Assembly: GCA_020720945.1 (NCBI GenBank)
Contig: DYNR01000041.1
Coordinates: 1,603 to 13,196, forward strand
Origin: Chthoniobacter flavus
GTDB lineage: Bacteria; Verrucomicrobiota; Verrucomicrobiia; Chthoniobacterales; DYNR01
DNA: 11,594 nucleotides
Reading direction: 5' to 3'
Part shown: piece by piece, positions 5,022 through 11,594 of the stretch
How the letters are laid out: each line of letters begins with the position of its first letter
How positions within the stretch are numbered: the first letter of the stretch is position 1
The notes under the pieces: generated by a model
Seen by the model: only the letters and a program-made list of their open reading frames with translations
Told to the model about the DNA's origin: nothing
Database searches by the model: none
Translations under genes and position numbers: made by a program

Positions 5022-7415
5022 TTAGAACCCGTTGTTGTTGCTGTTGCTGTTGCTATTGCCGCCAGGGGCGAGCGGGGTCGTGCTGGCATCAAACGCAAAA
5101 GGGAGGGTGATTTGCGGGGCATCTTTTAGCGTCAACGCAAAAACCACGCCGTAAGCGGTCGGGTCCACTTCGTTTTCCAGCACCTGAGCGCCGAACGAAA
5201 GAATCCAGCTCGAAAGGTCTCTGTGGACCATGTAGTTCTGATACATGAGGAGGTCTTTTTCCGCTTCGTATTGGCCTGAAAAACTGAACGACCAGTTATC
5301 GGTGAGGCGCCAGTAAGCCGAGTAGATGAGCTGGTTGCTGTTTTGGAAAAACTCGTTTCCGTTGATGTAGGCTTGGCCGACGCTGAACGAAAATTCGCGG
5401 ACGGGTTGGAAGCTGACGCGGGTATCAAACTCCGAAAAGCCCTCTGGGGTGAGGGGGATTTGCGAGCGCATGGCGAGGGAGGCCCAGGGGACGGGTTTGA
5501 AGTTTACGACATTGAAGAGGTTTGAGAGAGGGCTGTTCGAGTAAGGGTTTTCCATGTTTGCATCGAAGAAAGTATCGAGGCTGAACCATTCGAAAGTGCC
5601 GTTGTTTCTGCGGGTTTGGAGGCTTTGGCGTGTGCCGAAGCGCATGATGGCCCAAGAGTCGATGGAGTCCGTCGCGGTGAATTCCGGGAAGGTGAGAGGC
5701 AGGAGTTGGGTGGAGGGGACGATGCGGTCAAATTGGAGGACTTCGGTGGGAGGGGCACCGGCGTTAATGACGACCGAGAGGTTGGTGTAGGGTTGGACGA
5801 CATGGCGGATGCCGTCGATTCCCAGCCAGCGGGCCTGGATTTTTTCGTAAGCTTTCGAGAGTTTGAAGGATTGTTCGATGCCGAAGTTGAACACTGGGCG
5901 GAGGATGGCACCGCCGTTTTGGAGGTCGGGGGTCGGGGTGTTGAGAGGCGAGCTTTGCGCGGCGATGGGCGAGTTGAGGCTCGGGTATCCTGGAATGTAA
6001 ACGACATTGCCCAAGCTATCGACGGTGGTCGAGGGGAGGATGGATTGGAAAGTTCCCGATTTGTTGTAGTAAGTGGCGCGGAAGCCGGCGGTGGGGACGA
6101 TCGACCACCATTTGAAGAGCTGGAAGGGAGCGGAAAACTGGTGGAAGGTATCGAAGCGGAAGGAGTCGTAGTCGGGGAAGGCGGTGCTACCTTCGTAGGA
6201 AGCGAACGCCCGTTTGAGGGAAGCGACACCGGTTTCTCCCGAGTAAAAAATCGGGGAGCCGAAGATGCGCTGGTTTTTTATATCCCAGACGAGTTCCGGC
6301 AGGCGTTCCGTATATTGTTGGAAGTCATTGACTTGCCAGCGGCCGATCAAGTTGAGGGTATAGTTTTCCGACCATTTGGTGAGGCCGATGTAGTTGTCCG
6401 GTTGTGGGTCCACGCGGGCGATGGCAGGGAAGAAATCTTCGAGGAAGTAGCGGTCGCTGAGGACATTGATGTCGCCCTTCGCGTAGATGTCATCGGCGAG
6501 GAAGAGGGTTTGTTTGTAGGCGACGCGGTAGCGGTTGGATTCCGGGGTATCTGCGGCGCTGCGGGTTCCGCCGACAGCACCGGTGGAAGGGTCGGTATCC
6601 CAGGCGTGGTAGGATTCAAATTTTCCTTTGTTGCGGGCATCTCCCCAGAGTTTCATGTCCGCGTCGAAGCCCATGGCGACGCCGCGTTTTGTGCGGAAGT
6701 CGAGGCGGACGGTGCCGACGGCATCTTTGCCCGAGCCGATGGGGAAGCCGTAGGAGGTCAGGAGGTAGCCGCCCCAAGCCGAGTAGTAGCCGGGGAGGAA
6801 GGTGAAGCCCGTGGTGTCGAGGTTTGAGTAGAGGTAAGGGAACCAGAGGACGGGGATGTTTTTGATGTAGAGGGCGGAGTTGAGGAAGACGACGCGGTCG
6901 TCCGGGTAAATCCGCATGGTGCGGGATTTGATGTAGTAAGAGGGTTGGGAATCGTCGTCGGTGGTGAGGGTTGCGCCCGAGACGCGGAACTCGCGCATGG
7001 AAGGGGCGCGCATACTCAGGGTGCGGAAGCGGAGGGGAAAAAATTCGCCCGCGAACTCCAGCGCGCGGACTTGTTTTGATTCCATGTTGTAGATGGCGCG
7101 TTGGCCGACGAAAGGGCTTTCCTTCGTGTAGATGCGGACATTTCCGATGAGGAGCACCTCGCGGGTATCGGGGTCGTATTCCGCGTAATCCGAGTAGATG
7201 CTGGTTCCGCCCCTGTGGATTTGCACATTGTTTTCCGCGATGGCGACACCGCCTTCGAAACGGGTTTCCCCGTCGGCGGTAATTTCCACGGGTTCATCGC
7301 CGAAACTGCCGAAAGAAACGGGGCCGATCCCGGAGGATGCGACCTGGCTCCACCCGATGTTGGTGGAGAAAGAGGCGATGGTAAGCAGGAGTAAAAGAAA
7401 ATGGAACCGGCGCAT
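5022..7415 (-). CDS. lptD: LPS-assembly outer-membrane protein LptD (OstA/Imp)
   Basis: The product has 797 residues. LptD, with the lipoprotein LptE, inserts lipopolysaccharide into the outer leaflet of the outer membrane. Residues 1-24 form a signal peptide with a hydrophobic LLLLLTIASF core. Residues about 41-140 are the periplasmic OstA/LptA-like jellyroll (VEITADGETRFEGGVAIAEN and repeats of the 'ADYAEYDPDTREVLLIGNV' type around 76-93). IPVLWFPYLYS (187-197) is the conserved entry into the barrel domain, and the remainder shows alternating aromatic beta strands. The protein ends in Phe, as many barrel proteins do. There is no Cys anywhere, so the disulfide-controlled maturation known in E. 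coli LptD cannot apply. A short Asn/Ser tail after the last strand is repeat-encoded. It is the first gene of a probable operon with the amidotransferase and GH78 genes, and the leader shows no Shine-Dalgarno sequence. LptE and the other Lpt genes are not in the window. Confidence 0.92.
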   Translation of the reverse strand: MRRFHFLLLLLTIASFSTNIGWSQVASSGIGPVSFGSFGDEPVEITADGETRFEGGVAIAENNVQIHRGGTSIYSDYAEYDPDTREVLLIGNVRIYTKESPFVGQRAIYNMESKQVRALEFAGEFFPLRFRTLSMRAPSMREFRVSGATLTTDDDSQPSYYIKSRTMRIYPDDRVVFLNSALYIKNIPVLWFPYLYSNLDTTGFTFLPGYYSAWGGYLLTSYGFPIGSGKDAVGTVRLDFRTKRGVAMGFDADMKLWGDARNKGKFESYHAWDTDPSTGAVGGTRSAADTPESNRYRVAYKQTLFLADDIYAKGDINVLSDRYFLEDFFPAIARVDPQPDNYIGLTKWSENYTLNLIGRWQVNDFQQYTERLPELVWDIKNQRIFGSPIFYSGETGVASLKRAFASYEGSTAFPDYDSFRFDTFHQFSAPFQLFKWWSIVPTAGFRATYYNKSGTFQSILPSTTVDSLGNVVYIPGYPSLNSPIAAQSSPLNTPTPDLQNGGAILRPVFNFGIEQSFKLSKAYEKIQARWLGIDGIRHVVQPYTNLSVVINAGAPPTEVLQFDRIVPSTQLLPLTFPEFTATDSIDSWAIMRFGTRQSLQTRRNNGTFEWFSLDTFFDANMENPYSNSPLSNLFNVVNFKPVPWASLAMRSQIPLTPEGFSEFDTRVSFQPVREFSFSVGQAYINGNEFFQNSNQLIYSAYWRLTDNWSFSFSGQYEAEKDLLMYQNYMVHRDLSSWILSFGAQVLENEVDPTAYGVVFALTLKDAPQITLPFAFDASTTPLAPGGNSNSNSNNNGF
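5031..5057 (-). repeat. Trinucleotide repeat tract at the 3' end of lptD
   Basis: On the plus strand this reads as nine units of the GTT/GCT/ATT type. On the coding strand it encodes an alternating Asn/Ser stretch (NSNSNSNNN) just before the terminal Gly-Phe. Units are in frame, so slippage would change only the length of the tail. Confidence 0.85.
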
Positions 7416-7456
7416 AGGAAAGGGACAAGCTATGTAGCAGAGGGCAGAGTTGCAAA

Positions 7457-7485
7457 GAAAAAAAGAGGTGCGGGGACACCTCTTT
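7457..7485 (-). terminator. Intrinsic terminator-like hairpin between galE and lptD (distal)
   Basis: A perfect 9-base stem, AAAGAGGTG (7462-7470) with CACCTCTTT (7477-7485), closes a 6-base loop. On the minus strand the stem runs into a T-rich tract (T run broken by one C), as expected for ending galE transcription before lptD. The plus strand also has a T-rich tail (CTTCTTTTTT), so it could act in both directions, though no plus-strand gene ends here. Confidence 0.8.
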
Positions 7486-7496
7486 CTTCTTTTTTG

Positions 7497-7519
7497 AAAA
7501 AGCGGGGAGTTAATCCCCG
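7497..7519 (-). terminator. Terminator-like hairpin with the galE stop codon in its loop (proximal)
   Basis: On the minus strand CGGGGA (7519-7514), loop TTAAC and TCCCCG (7508-7503) form a 6-base GC-rich stem, followed by C and five T (7501-7497). The galE stop TAA (7512-7510) is in the loop. A ribosome terminating at galE would cover this hairpin, so the second hairpin 12 bases further on may be the effective one during active translation. Confidence 0.7.
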
Positions 7520-8484
7520 TAGCCGTTCGGGTGGGCCTGGTGCCATGCCCAAGCGCTTTCGATGATTTTTCTCACATCTTGGTAGCGGGGTTCCCAGCCG
7601 AGTTCGCGGCGGATTTTGTCCGAAGCGGCGATGAGGCGCGGGGGGTCACCGGCGCGGCGCGGTTGTTCCAGCGCGGGAATCGGGTGCCCGGTTACGGCGC
7701 GGCAGGTTTCGATGATTTCTTTGACGGAAGTCCCGCCGCCGGTCCCCAAGTTGTAGTAGGCGCTTTTTTCCACGCCGAGAGCCAAGATGTGTGCGCTGGC
7801 TAAGTCCTTGATGTGGATGTAGTCGCGGATGCAGGAACCGTCCGGAGTATCGTAGTCGGTGCCGAGGATATTGACGGATTCCCGTTGTCCGAGGGCGACT
7901 TTGAGGACGAGGGGGATGAGGTGGGTTTCGATGCGGTGGTCTTCGCCGAATTTTTCGCTGGCACCGGCGGCATTGAAGTAGCGCAAAGCAACGAAGCGGA
8001 GGCCGTGGATTTCATCATACCAGCGGAGGATTTTTTCGAAGAGCAATTTCGATTCTCCGTAAGGGTTGATGGGTTTTTGCGGGATGGTTTCGTCCAGGGG
8101 CATCCTTTCAGGGATTCCGAAGGTTGCGCAGGTCGAAGAAAAAACGAATTGTTTGACGCCGTGTTCGACCATCACATCGAGGAGGTTGATTCCCGAGCAG
8201 ACATTGTTGCGGAAGTATTTCGAAGGGTTTTCCATTGATTCGCCGACCAATGCGTTGGCGGCGAAGTGCATGACCCCGTCCGGGGTGAATGCTTGGAAAG
8301 CGTGGCGGAGGACACCCCGGTCTGACAAATCGCCTTGGAAGAACTCCGCGCGCGGATCGACCGCCGAGCGATGCCCCTCTGTCAGGTTGTCGAAAACACC
8401 CACTTCAAACCCTTGGTTGAGCATTTCTTCGACGCAAATGCTACCGATATAACCAGCTCCGCCTGTGACAAGAATCTTTTTCAT
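7510..8484 (-). CDS. galE: UDP-glucose 4-epimerase GalE
   Basis: The product has 324 residues, the usual GalE length. It is an NAD-dependent extended short-chain dehydrogenase that interconverts UDP-glucose and UDP-galactose (possibly also the N-acetyl forms) in the cytoplasm, feeding LPS and polysaccharide synthesis and galactose use. The start MKKILVTGGAGYIG carries the Rossmann GxxGxxG at G8-G14. The catalytic set is FSSTCATFG (Ser/Thr at 116-118) and the YGESK motif, with Y142 and K146. The C-terminal half has YNLGTGGGTSVKEII, GDPPRLIAASDKIRRELGW and a final AWAWHQAHPNGYGD, all typical of GalE. The frame is open back to 8628, but the family alignment starts at the Met at 8484; the extension lies over the divergent gene's leader and is not likely to be coding. 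No Shine-Dalgarno sequence is present (leader CCCCCTCTTT). It is followed by two terminator-like hairpins, so it is likely transcribed alone. Confidence 0.94.
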   Translation of the reverse strand: MKKILVTGGAGYIGSICVEEMLNQGFEVGVFDNLTEGHRSAVDPRAEFFQGDLSDRGVLRHAFQAFTPDGVMHFAANALVGESMENPSKYFRNNVCSGINLLDVMVEHGVKQFVFSSTCATFGIPERMPLDETIPQKPINPYGESKLLFEKILRWYDEIHGLRFVALRYFNAAGASEKFGEDHRIETHLIPLVLKVALGQRESVNILGTDYDTPDGSCIRDYIHIKDLASAHILALGVEKSAYYNLGTGGGTSVKEIIETCRAVTGHPIPALEQPRRAGDPPRLIAASDKIRRELGWEPRYQDVRKIIESAWAWHQAHPNGYGD

Positions 8485-8626
8485 AAAGAGGGGGACACGA
8501 TACAGCATTTGCGCGTGGGGGGCAAAGGAAAAAGAGGGGGGAGAGTTGCGGTCTTGCGGCGTTTTTTTCCGTTTCGCCCGTGTTCCGTATTTCCCCGGAG
8601 AGGAAAAGCGTGGTAGTCTCGCGGGC
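8485..8626. promoter_or_regulatory. Divergent promoter region between galE and the FAD/Fe-S oxidase gene
   Basis: These 142 bases separate two outward-facing starts and should hold both promoters. For galE (minus strand) a weak match is TTGCCC (8525-8520), a 17-base spacer and TATCGT (8502-8497), each 4 of 6 to the sigma-70 consensus; it would give a very short leader. No convincing -35/-10 pair was seen for the plus-strand gene. The region has several G runs and a T7 run but no clear operator palindrome. The box assignments are weak and only the location is well supported. Confidence 0.4.
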
Positions 8627-11584
8627 ATGGACAGCCGCGATCCTCTGAGTTTTTTTCAACCGATTCTTTCCCGTTTCGAGGGCGAATTTTTTTCGGACAA
8701 CCTGCGCAGGACGATTTACAGCACCGATGCTTCGGAGTTTCAAGAGAAGCCGCTCGCCGTGGCTATCCCCCGTAGCGAGAGCGACATCCGTGTGTTGATC
8801 GCATTTGCGCGTGAAAAAAAAATCGGGTTAATCCCGAGGGCGGCAGGGACTTCATTGGCGGGGCAGGTAGTGGGAAACGGGATCGTTGTTGATACGGGAA
8901 AATACATGAACAAGGTTGTTTCCATCGACCCCGTCTTGCGGCGTGCGGTCGTCCAACCGGGCGTGGTGCGCAACGAGTTAAACATGGCGTTGGCATCCCA
9001 CGGATTGTTTTTTGCCCCTGAAACATCGACCGCCAACCGGGCGATGATCGGTGGGATGGTCGGGAATAACTCGTGCGGGGCAAACTCGATTGCATACGGG
9101 AGCACGCGGGAGCATCTGGTCCGTGTCCGCGGTTTTTTGAGCGATGGTAGCGAGGTGGAGTTTGGGCCGTTGGGGGCGGGAGAGTTTGCGGAGAAGTGCG
9201 CGGCGGTTGGCACGCTGGAATCCGAGATTTACCGCGGGGTCAGGGCGTTGCTTTCCGAGCCAGCGCGGAGGGAGGCGATCCGAGAAAATTTCCCAAGGAA
9301 AGAAGTCACCCGCAGAAACACCGGTTACGCGCTTGATTTGTTGATGGATGCCGGAGTTTTCGATTCCGGTTCGAGCAAAGAATTCAATTTTTGCCGGCTG
9401 TTGGCGGGGTCCGAAGGGACGCTTTTTTTCGGGGTCGAATACGAGTTGCAGTGCGTCGCAGTGCCGCCGCCCGCGGTTCTTTTGTGCGCGCATTTCAGGG
9501 ATATTGCCGAAGCGTTGCGGGCGAATTTGGTTGCGTTGAAATACCGTCCGACCGCCAGCGAGCTGATTGATAAGCACATTTTAGATTGCACGAAAAAAAA
9601 CATCGAGCAGAGCAAGAACCGTTTTTTTGTTCAAGGCGATCCGGGGGCGATTCTGGTGGTCGAGTTTCGGGAAGAGACGGTTTCTGGGGGGGAGGCGACG
9701 GCGAGGCTGTTGGCGGGCGAGTTAGAAAAAAAAGGGATGGGCTATGCGTATCCGGTTTTATCTGGCGGCGATGTGGGCAGGGTGTGGGAGTTGCGGAGGG
9801 CGGGGCAAGGGGTGATGACCAATGTGACGGGCGACACGAGGCCGGCAGAAGTCGTTGAAGATACGGCGGTTGCGGTTGAGGACTTGCCTGATTACATCGG
9901 CGAGTTCGCCGCGTTGATGCGCGAAAAATACGGGATCGCTTGCGTGTATTACGCGCACGCGGGCAGCGGGGAGTTACACACGCGACCGATGATCAACTTG
10001 AAGACGGAAGAGGGGCACGCGATGTTCCGTTCGATCGCCGCAGACATTGCGGCGCTGGTAAAGAAATACCGGGGGTCTTTGAGCGGCGAGCACGGGGACG
10101 GGCGGTTGCGCGGCGAGTTCATCCGTTTCATGGTCGGGGACGAGTGCTACGGGATGATGGAAAAAGTCAAAGGGCTTTTCGATCCGGACGGGATATTCAA
10201 TCCAGGAAAAATCACCGGGACGCCGCCGATGGATGCGTTTCACCGTTATGGGGCAGGGCATCCGACCCCCGAATACGAGACTTATTTTGATTTTTCCGAT
10301 GTGCTCGGCGTGTTGAGGGCGGCGGAGAAGTGCAATGGTTCCGGCGACTGCCGCAAAACGGAAAAAAGCGGGGGGACCATGTGTCCCAGCTATATGGCGA
10401 CACGGGACGAAAAAGACACGACGAGAGCGCGGGCGAATGTGTTGAGGCATTTGCTGACGAATCCGCCCGACCCGAAGAAGCCGTTTTTGAGCGAGGAGGC
10501 AAAGGAAGTTCTCGACCTGTGTCTTTCGTGCAAGGGGTGCAAGTCCGAGTGCCCGTCCAATGTCGATATGGCGAAGCTCAAAGCGGAGTTTTTGCAGAAT
10601 TACTACGATGCCTGCGGGGTTCCGTTGCGTTCTTGGATGGTCGCGCATTTTGCCGTTGTGGCGCGGGTGTTTTCTGCGGTTCCGCAGGTGTGGAACGGGA
10701 TTTTTTCCACGCCGTTTTTGAGGCGGATGGCAAACCGTTTGGCGGGGTTTCATCCGCGGCGGAGCATCCCGTTGCTCAATCCGATGCCGTTGCGTAAGTG
10801 GTTCTCGACCAGGACGATTGGCAAAAAAAATCCGAAAAACGGGAAGCGGGTTTATTTTTTCTGCGATGAGTTCACGGACGCGAATGATTTCAAGGTAGGG
10901 GTGGCGGCGATCGAGTTGCTCGAAGGGTTGGGTTACGAAGTCGAGATTCCTCCGCACGGCGAGAGCGGGCGCGCGGCGTTGTCCAAAGGGATGTTGCGGA
11001 AGGCGCGGCAAATCGCGAAAAAAAATGTGGGTTTGCTGGAGCCGATTGTCGCGGAAGAAACGCCGTTGGTGGGGGTTGAGCCTTCGTCGATTTTGTGTTT
11101 CCGGGACGAGTATCCCGACCTTTTGCGGGGGGAGGAAAAAGAGCGGGCGAAGAAGTTGGCGAAGAGTTGTTGGATGATTGATGAATTTTTGGATCGGGAG
11201 AGGGGAGCGGGGCGCATTAGCCGGGAGCAGTTTGTTTCCGTTGAGAAGCGGGTTATCCATTTGCATGGGCACTGCCAGCAAAAAGCGTTGGGGTCTTTGG
11301 CGGCGACGGTGCGGTTGTTGGAACTGCCGGGAGGCAACGAGGTAAAGGTGATTCCTTCCGGGTGTTGCGGGATGGCGGGTTCCTTCGGATACGAGGCGGA
11401 GCACTACGAAGTTTCCCAAAAAATCGGGGAGTTGGTTCTTTTTCCTTATGTTAGAAAAGTTCTTCCGGGCGAGGTTGTTGCGGCGACGGGGACGAGTTGC
11501 CGCCACCAGGTTTTGGACGGGACGGGACGGCAGGCACTCCATCCGGTAGAAATTTTGGCGGCCAGCTTGAAGCGGGAGAAATAG
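8627..11584 (+). CDS. FAD-linked oxidase fused to Fe-S and CCG domains (D-2-hydroxyacid dehydrogenase, D-lactate or D-2-hydroxyglutarate type)
   Basis: The product has 985 residues and probably oxidises a D-2-hydroxyacid, passing electrons through FAD and iron-sulfur clusters to the respiratory chain. Residues about 40-280 are the VAO/PCMH-type FAD domain (PRAAGTSLAGQVVGNGIVVD at 70-89, GGMVGNNSCGANSIAYG at 142-158). Residues 285-530 are the FAD-oxidase C domain with YAHAGSGELHTRP (442-454), SGEHGDGR (486-493) and FNPGKI (524-529). The ferredoxin-like part has C569, C575 and C586-Pro, then CxxCxxCxxxCP at C632, C635, C638 and C642. The C-terminal part is a CCG domain (HGHCQQKALGS 880-890, GCCGMAGSFGYE 912-923), as in GlpC/LutA-type proteins. 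All parts are intact and the length is close to that of E. coli YdiJ. ATG 8627 fits the family start; the frame is open to 8465, but that stretch has no homology-like character and overlaps galE. Membrane association would be peripheral. The substrate is not decidable from sequence. Confidence 0.9.
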   Translation: MDSRDPLSFFQPILSRFEGEFFSDNLRRTIYSTDASEFQEKPLAVAIPRSESDIRVLIAFAREKKIGLIPRAAGTSLAGQVVGNGIVVDTGKYMNKVVSIDPVLRRAVVQPGVVRNELNMALASHGLFFAPETSTANRAMIGGMVGNNSCGANSIAYGSTREHLVRVRGFLSDGSEVEFGPLGAGEFAEKCAAVGTLESEIYRGVRALLSEPARREAIRENFPRKEVTRRNTGYALDLLMDAGVFDSGSSKEFNFCRLLAGSEGTLFFGVEYELQCVAVPPPAVLLCAHFRDIAEALRANLVALKYRPTASELIDKHILDCTKKNIEQSKNRFFVQGDPGAILVVEFREETVSGGEATARLLAGELEKKGMGYAYPVLSGGDVGRVWELRRAGQGVMTNVTGDTRPAEVVEDTAVAVEDLPDYIGEFAALMREKYGIACVYYAHAGSGELHTRPMINLKTEEGHAMFRSIAADIAALVKKYRGSLSGEHGDGRLRGEFIRFMVGDECYGMMEKVKGLFDPDGIFNPGKITGTPPMDAFHRYGAGHPTPEYETYFDFSDVLGVLRAAEKCNGSGDCRKTEKSGGTMCPSYMATRDEKDTTRARANVLRHLLTNPPDPKKPFLSEEAKEVLDLCLSCKGCKSECPSNVDMAKLKAEFLQNYYDACGVPLRSWMVAHFAVVARVFSAVPQVWNGIFSTPFLRRMANRLAGFHPRRSIPLLNPMPLRKWFSTRTIGKKNPKNGKRVYFFCDEFTDANDFKVGVAAIELLEGLGYEVEIPPHGESGRAALSKGMLRKARQIAKKNVGLLEPIVAEETPLVGVEPSSILCFRDEYPDLLRGEEKERAKKLAKSCWMIDEFLDRERGAGRISREQFVSVEKRVIHLHGHCQQKALGSLAATVRLLELPGGNEVKVIPSGCCGMAGSFGYEAEHYEVSQKIGELVLFPYVRKVLPGEVVAATGTSCRHQVLDGTGRQALHPVEILAASLKREK

Positions 11585-11594
11585 CGGGGAAAGG

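Noticed and set aside
5616..6827. 403-codon open frame on the plus strand opposite lptD
   Set aside because: It is antisense to a clearly coding lptD, and its Gly/Val/Glu-rich composition is what the reverse of a barrel gene gives. There is no recognisable domain or start signal.
8465..8626. 54-codon upstream extension of the FAD oxidase gene
   Set aside because: It overlaps the galE start region and crosses the divergent promoter. The family's first conserved block starts just after ATG 8627.
8485..8628. 48-codon upstream extension of galE
   Set aside because: GalE proteins begin directly with the Rossmann strand MKKILVTGG. The extension is basic, low-complexity sequence opposite the divergent leader.
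9974..11542. 522-codon open frame on the minus strand opposite the FAD/Fe-S gene
   Set aside because: It lies entirely opposite an intact gene with Fe-S and CCG motifs. The predicted product is rich in Arg, Pro and Gln without domains, typical of a shadow frame.
1..11594. tRNA or rRNA genes, CRISPR arrays, phage or defence genes
   Set aside because: No cloverleaf, rRNA-like block, regular repeat-spacer pattern or recognised defence domain was seen on either strand.

Overview
The window is almost completely coding. It holds six protein genes, one of them cut by the left edge, plus one short non-autonomous insertion element. There are no RNA genes, CRISPR arrays or phage genes, and no gene-free stretch longer than about 150 bases. 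The presence of LptD, the outer-membrane LPS translocon, shows a Gram-negative, diderm organism. The moderately GC-rich coding sequence, the lack of Shine-Dalgarno sequences before the native starts, the GH78-type glycosidase, the FAD/Fe-S fusion dehydrogenase and the Pro/Thr/Ala-rich TPR protein would fit a member of the Verrucomicrobiota (perhaps Opitutae-like). That placement is an inference from gene content, not a proven assignment.

Layout. (1) Bases 2-1681, plus strand: the 3' part of a gene for an envelope-type protein with a repeat-encoded Pro-Thr-Val linker, a His-rich segment and a TPR-like helical C-terminus. (2) Converging on it with a 4-base gap is a minus-strand cluster read right to left: lptD (7415-5022), a stand-alone class I glutamine amidotransferase (4992-4282) and a GH78-family alpha-L-rhamnosidase-like protein (4277-1686). 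Spacings of 29 and 4 bases suggest one transcript. (3) Upstream of lptD on the same strand lies galE (8484-7510), a UDP-glucose 4-epimerase. It is separated from lptD by two consecutive intrinsic-terminator-like hairpins, the first of which has the galE stop codon in its loop. (4) Divergent from galE across a 142-base intergenic region is a 985-residue FAD-linked oxidase/Fe-S protein of the D-2-hydroxyacid dehydrogenase type (8627-11584).

The clearest unusual structure is a 161-base MITE-like element at 4100-4260. It has 26-base imperfect terminal inverted repeats and a TTA/TTA flanking duplication, and sits exactly at the 5' end of the GH78 gene. It is open in the GH78 frame, so it adds about 54 foreign residues to the N-terminus or supplies a new start codon with its own Shine-Dalgarno-like sequence. 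The net insertion (164 bases) is not a multiple of three, so keeping the frame needs an additional one-base change or a switch of start.

GalE (nucleotide sugars) and LptD (LPS export) both serve the cell surface. The GH78 protein has no signal peptide and probably acts on rhamnosides inside the cell. The FAD/Fe-S enzyme belongs to respiratory oxidation of 2-hydroxyacids and has no visible functional tie to the others. I see no evidence of a defence system or other new multi-gene system here.
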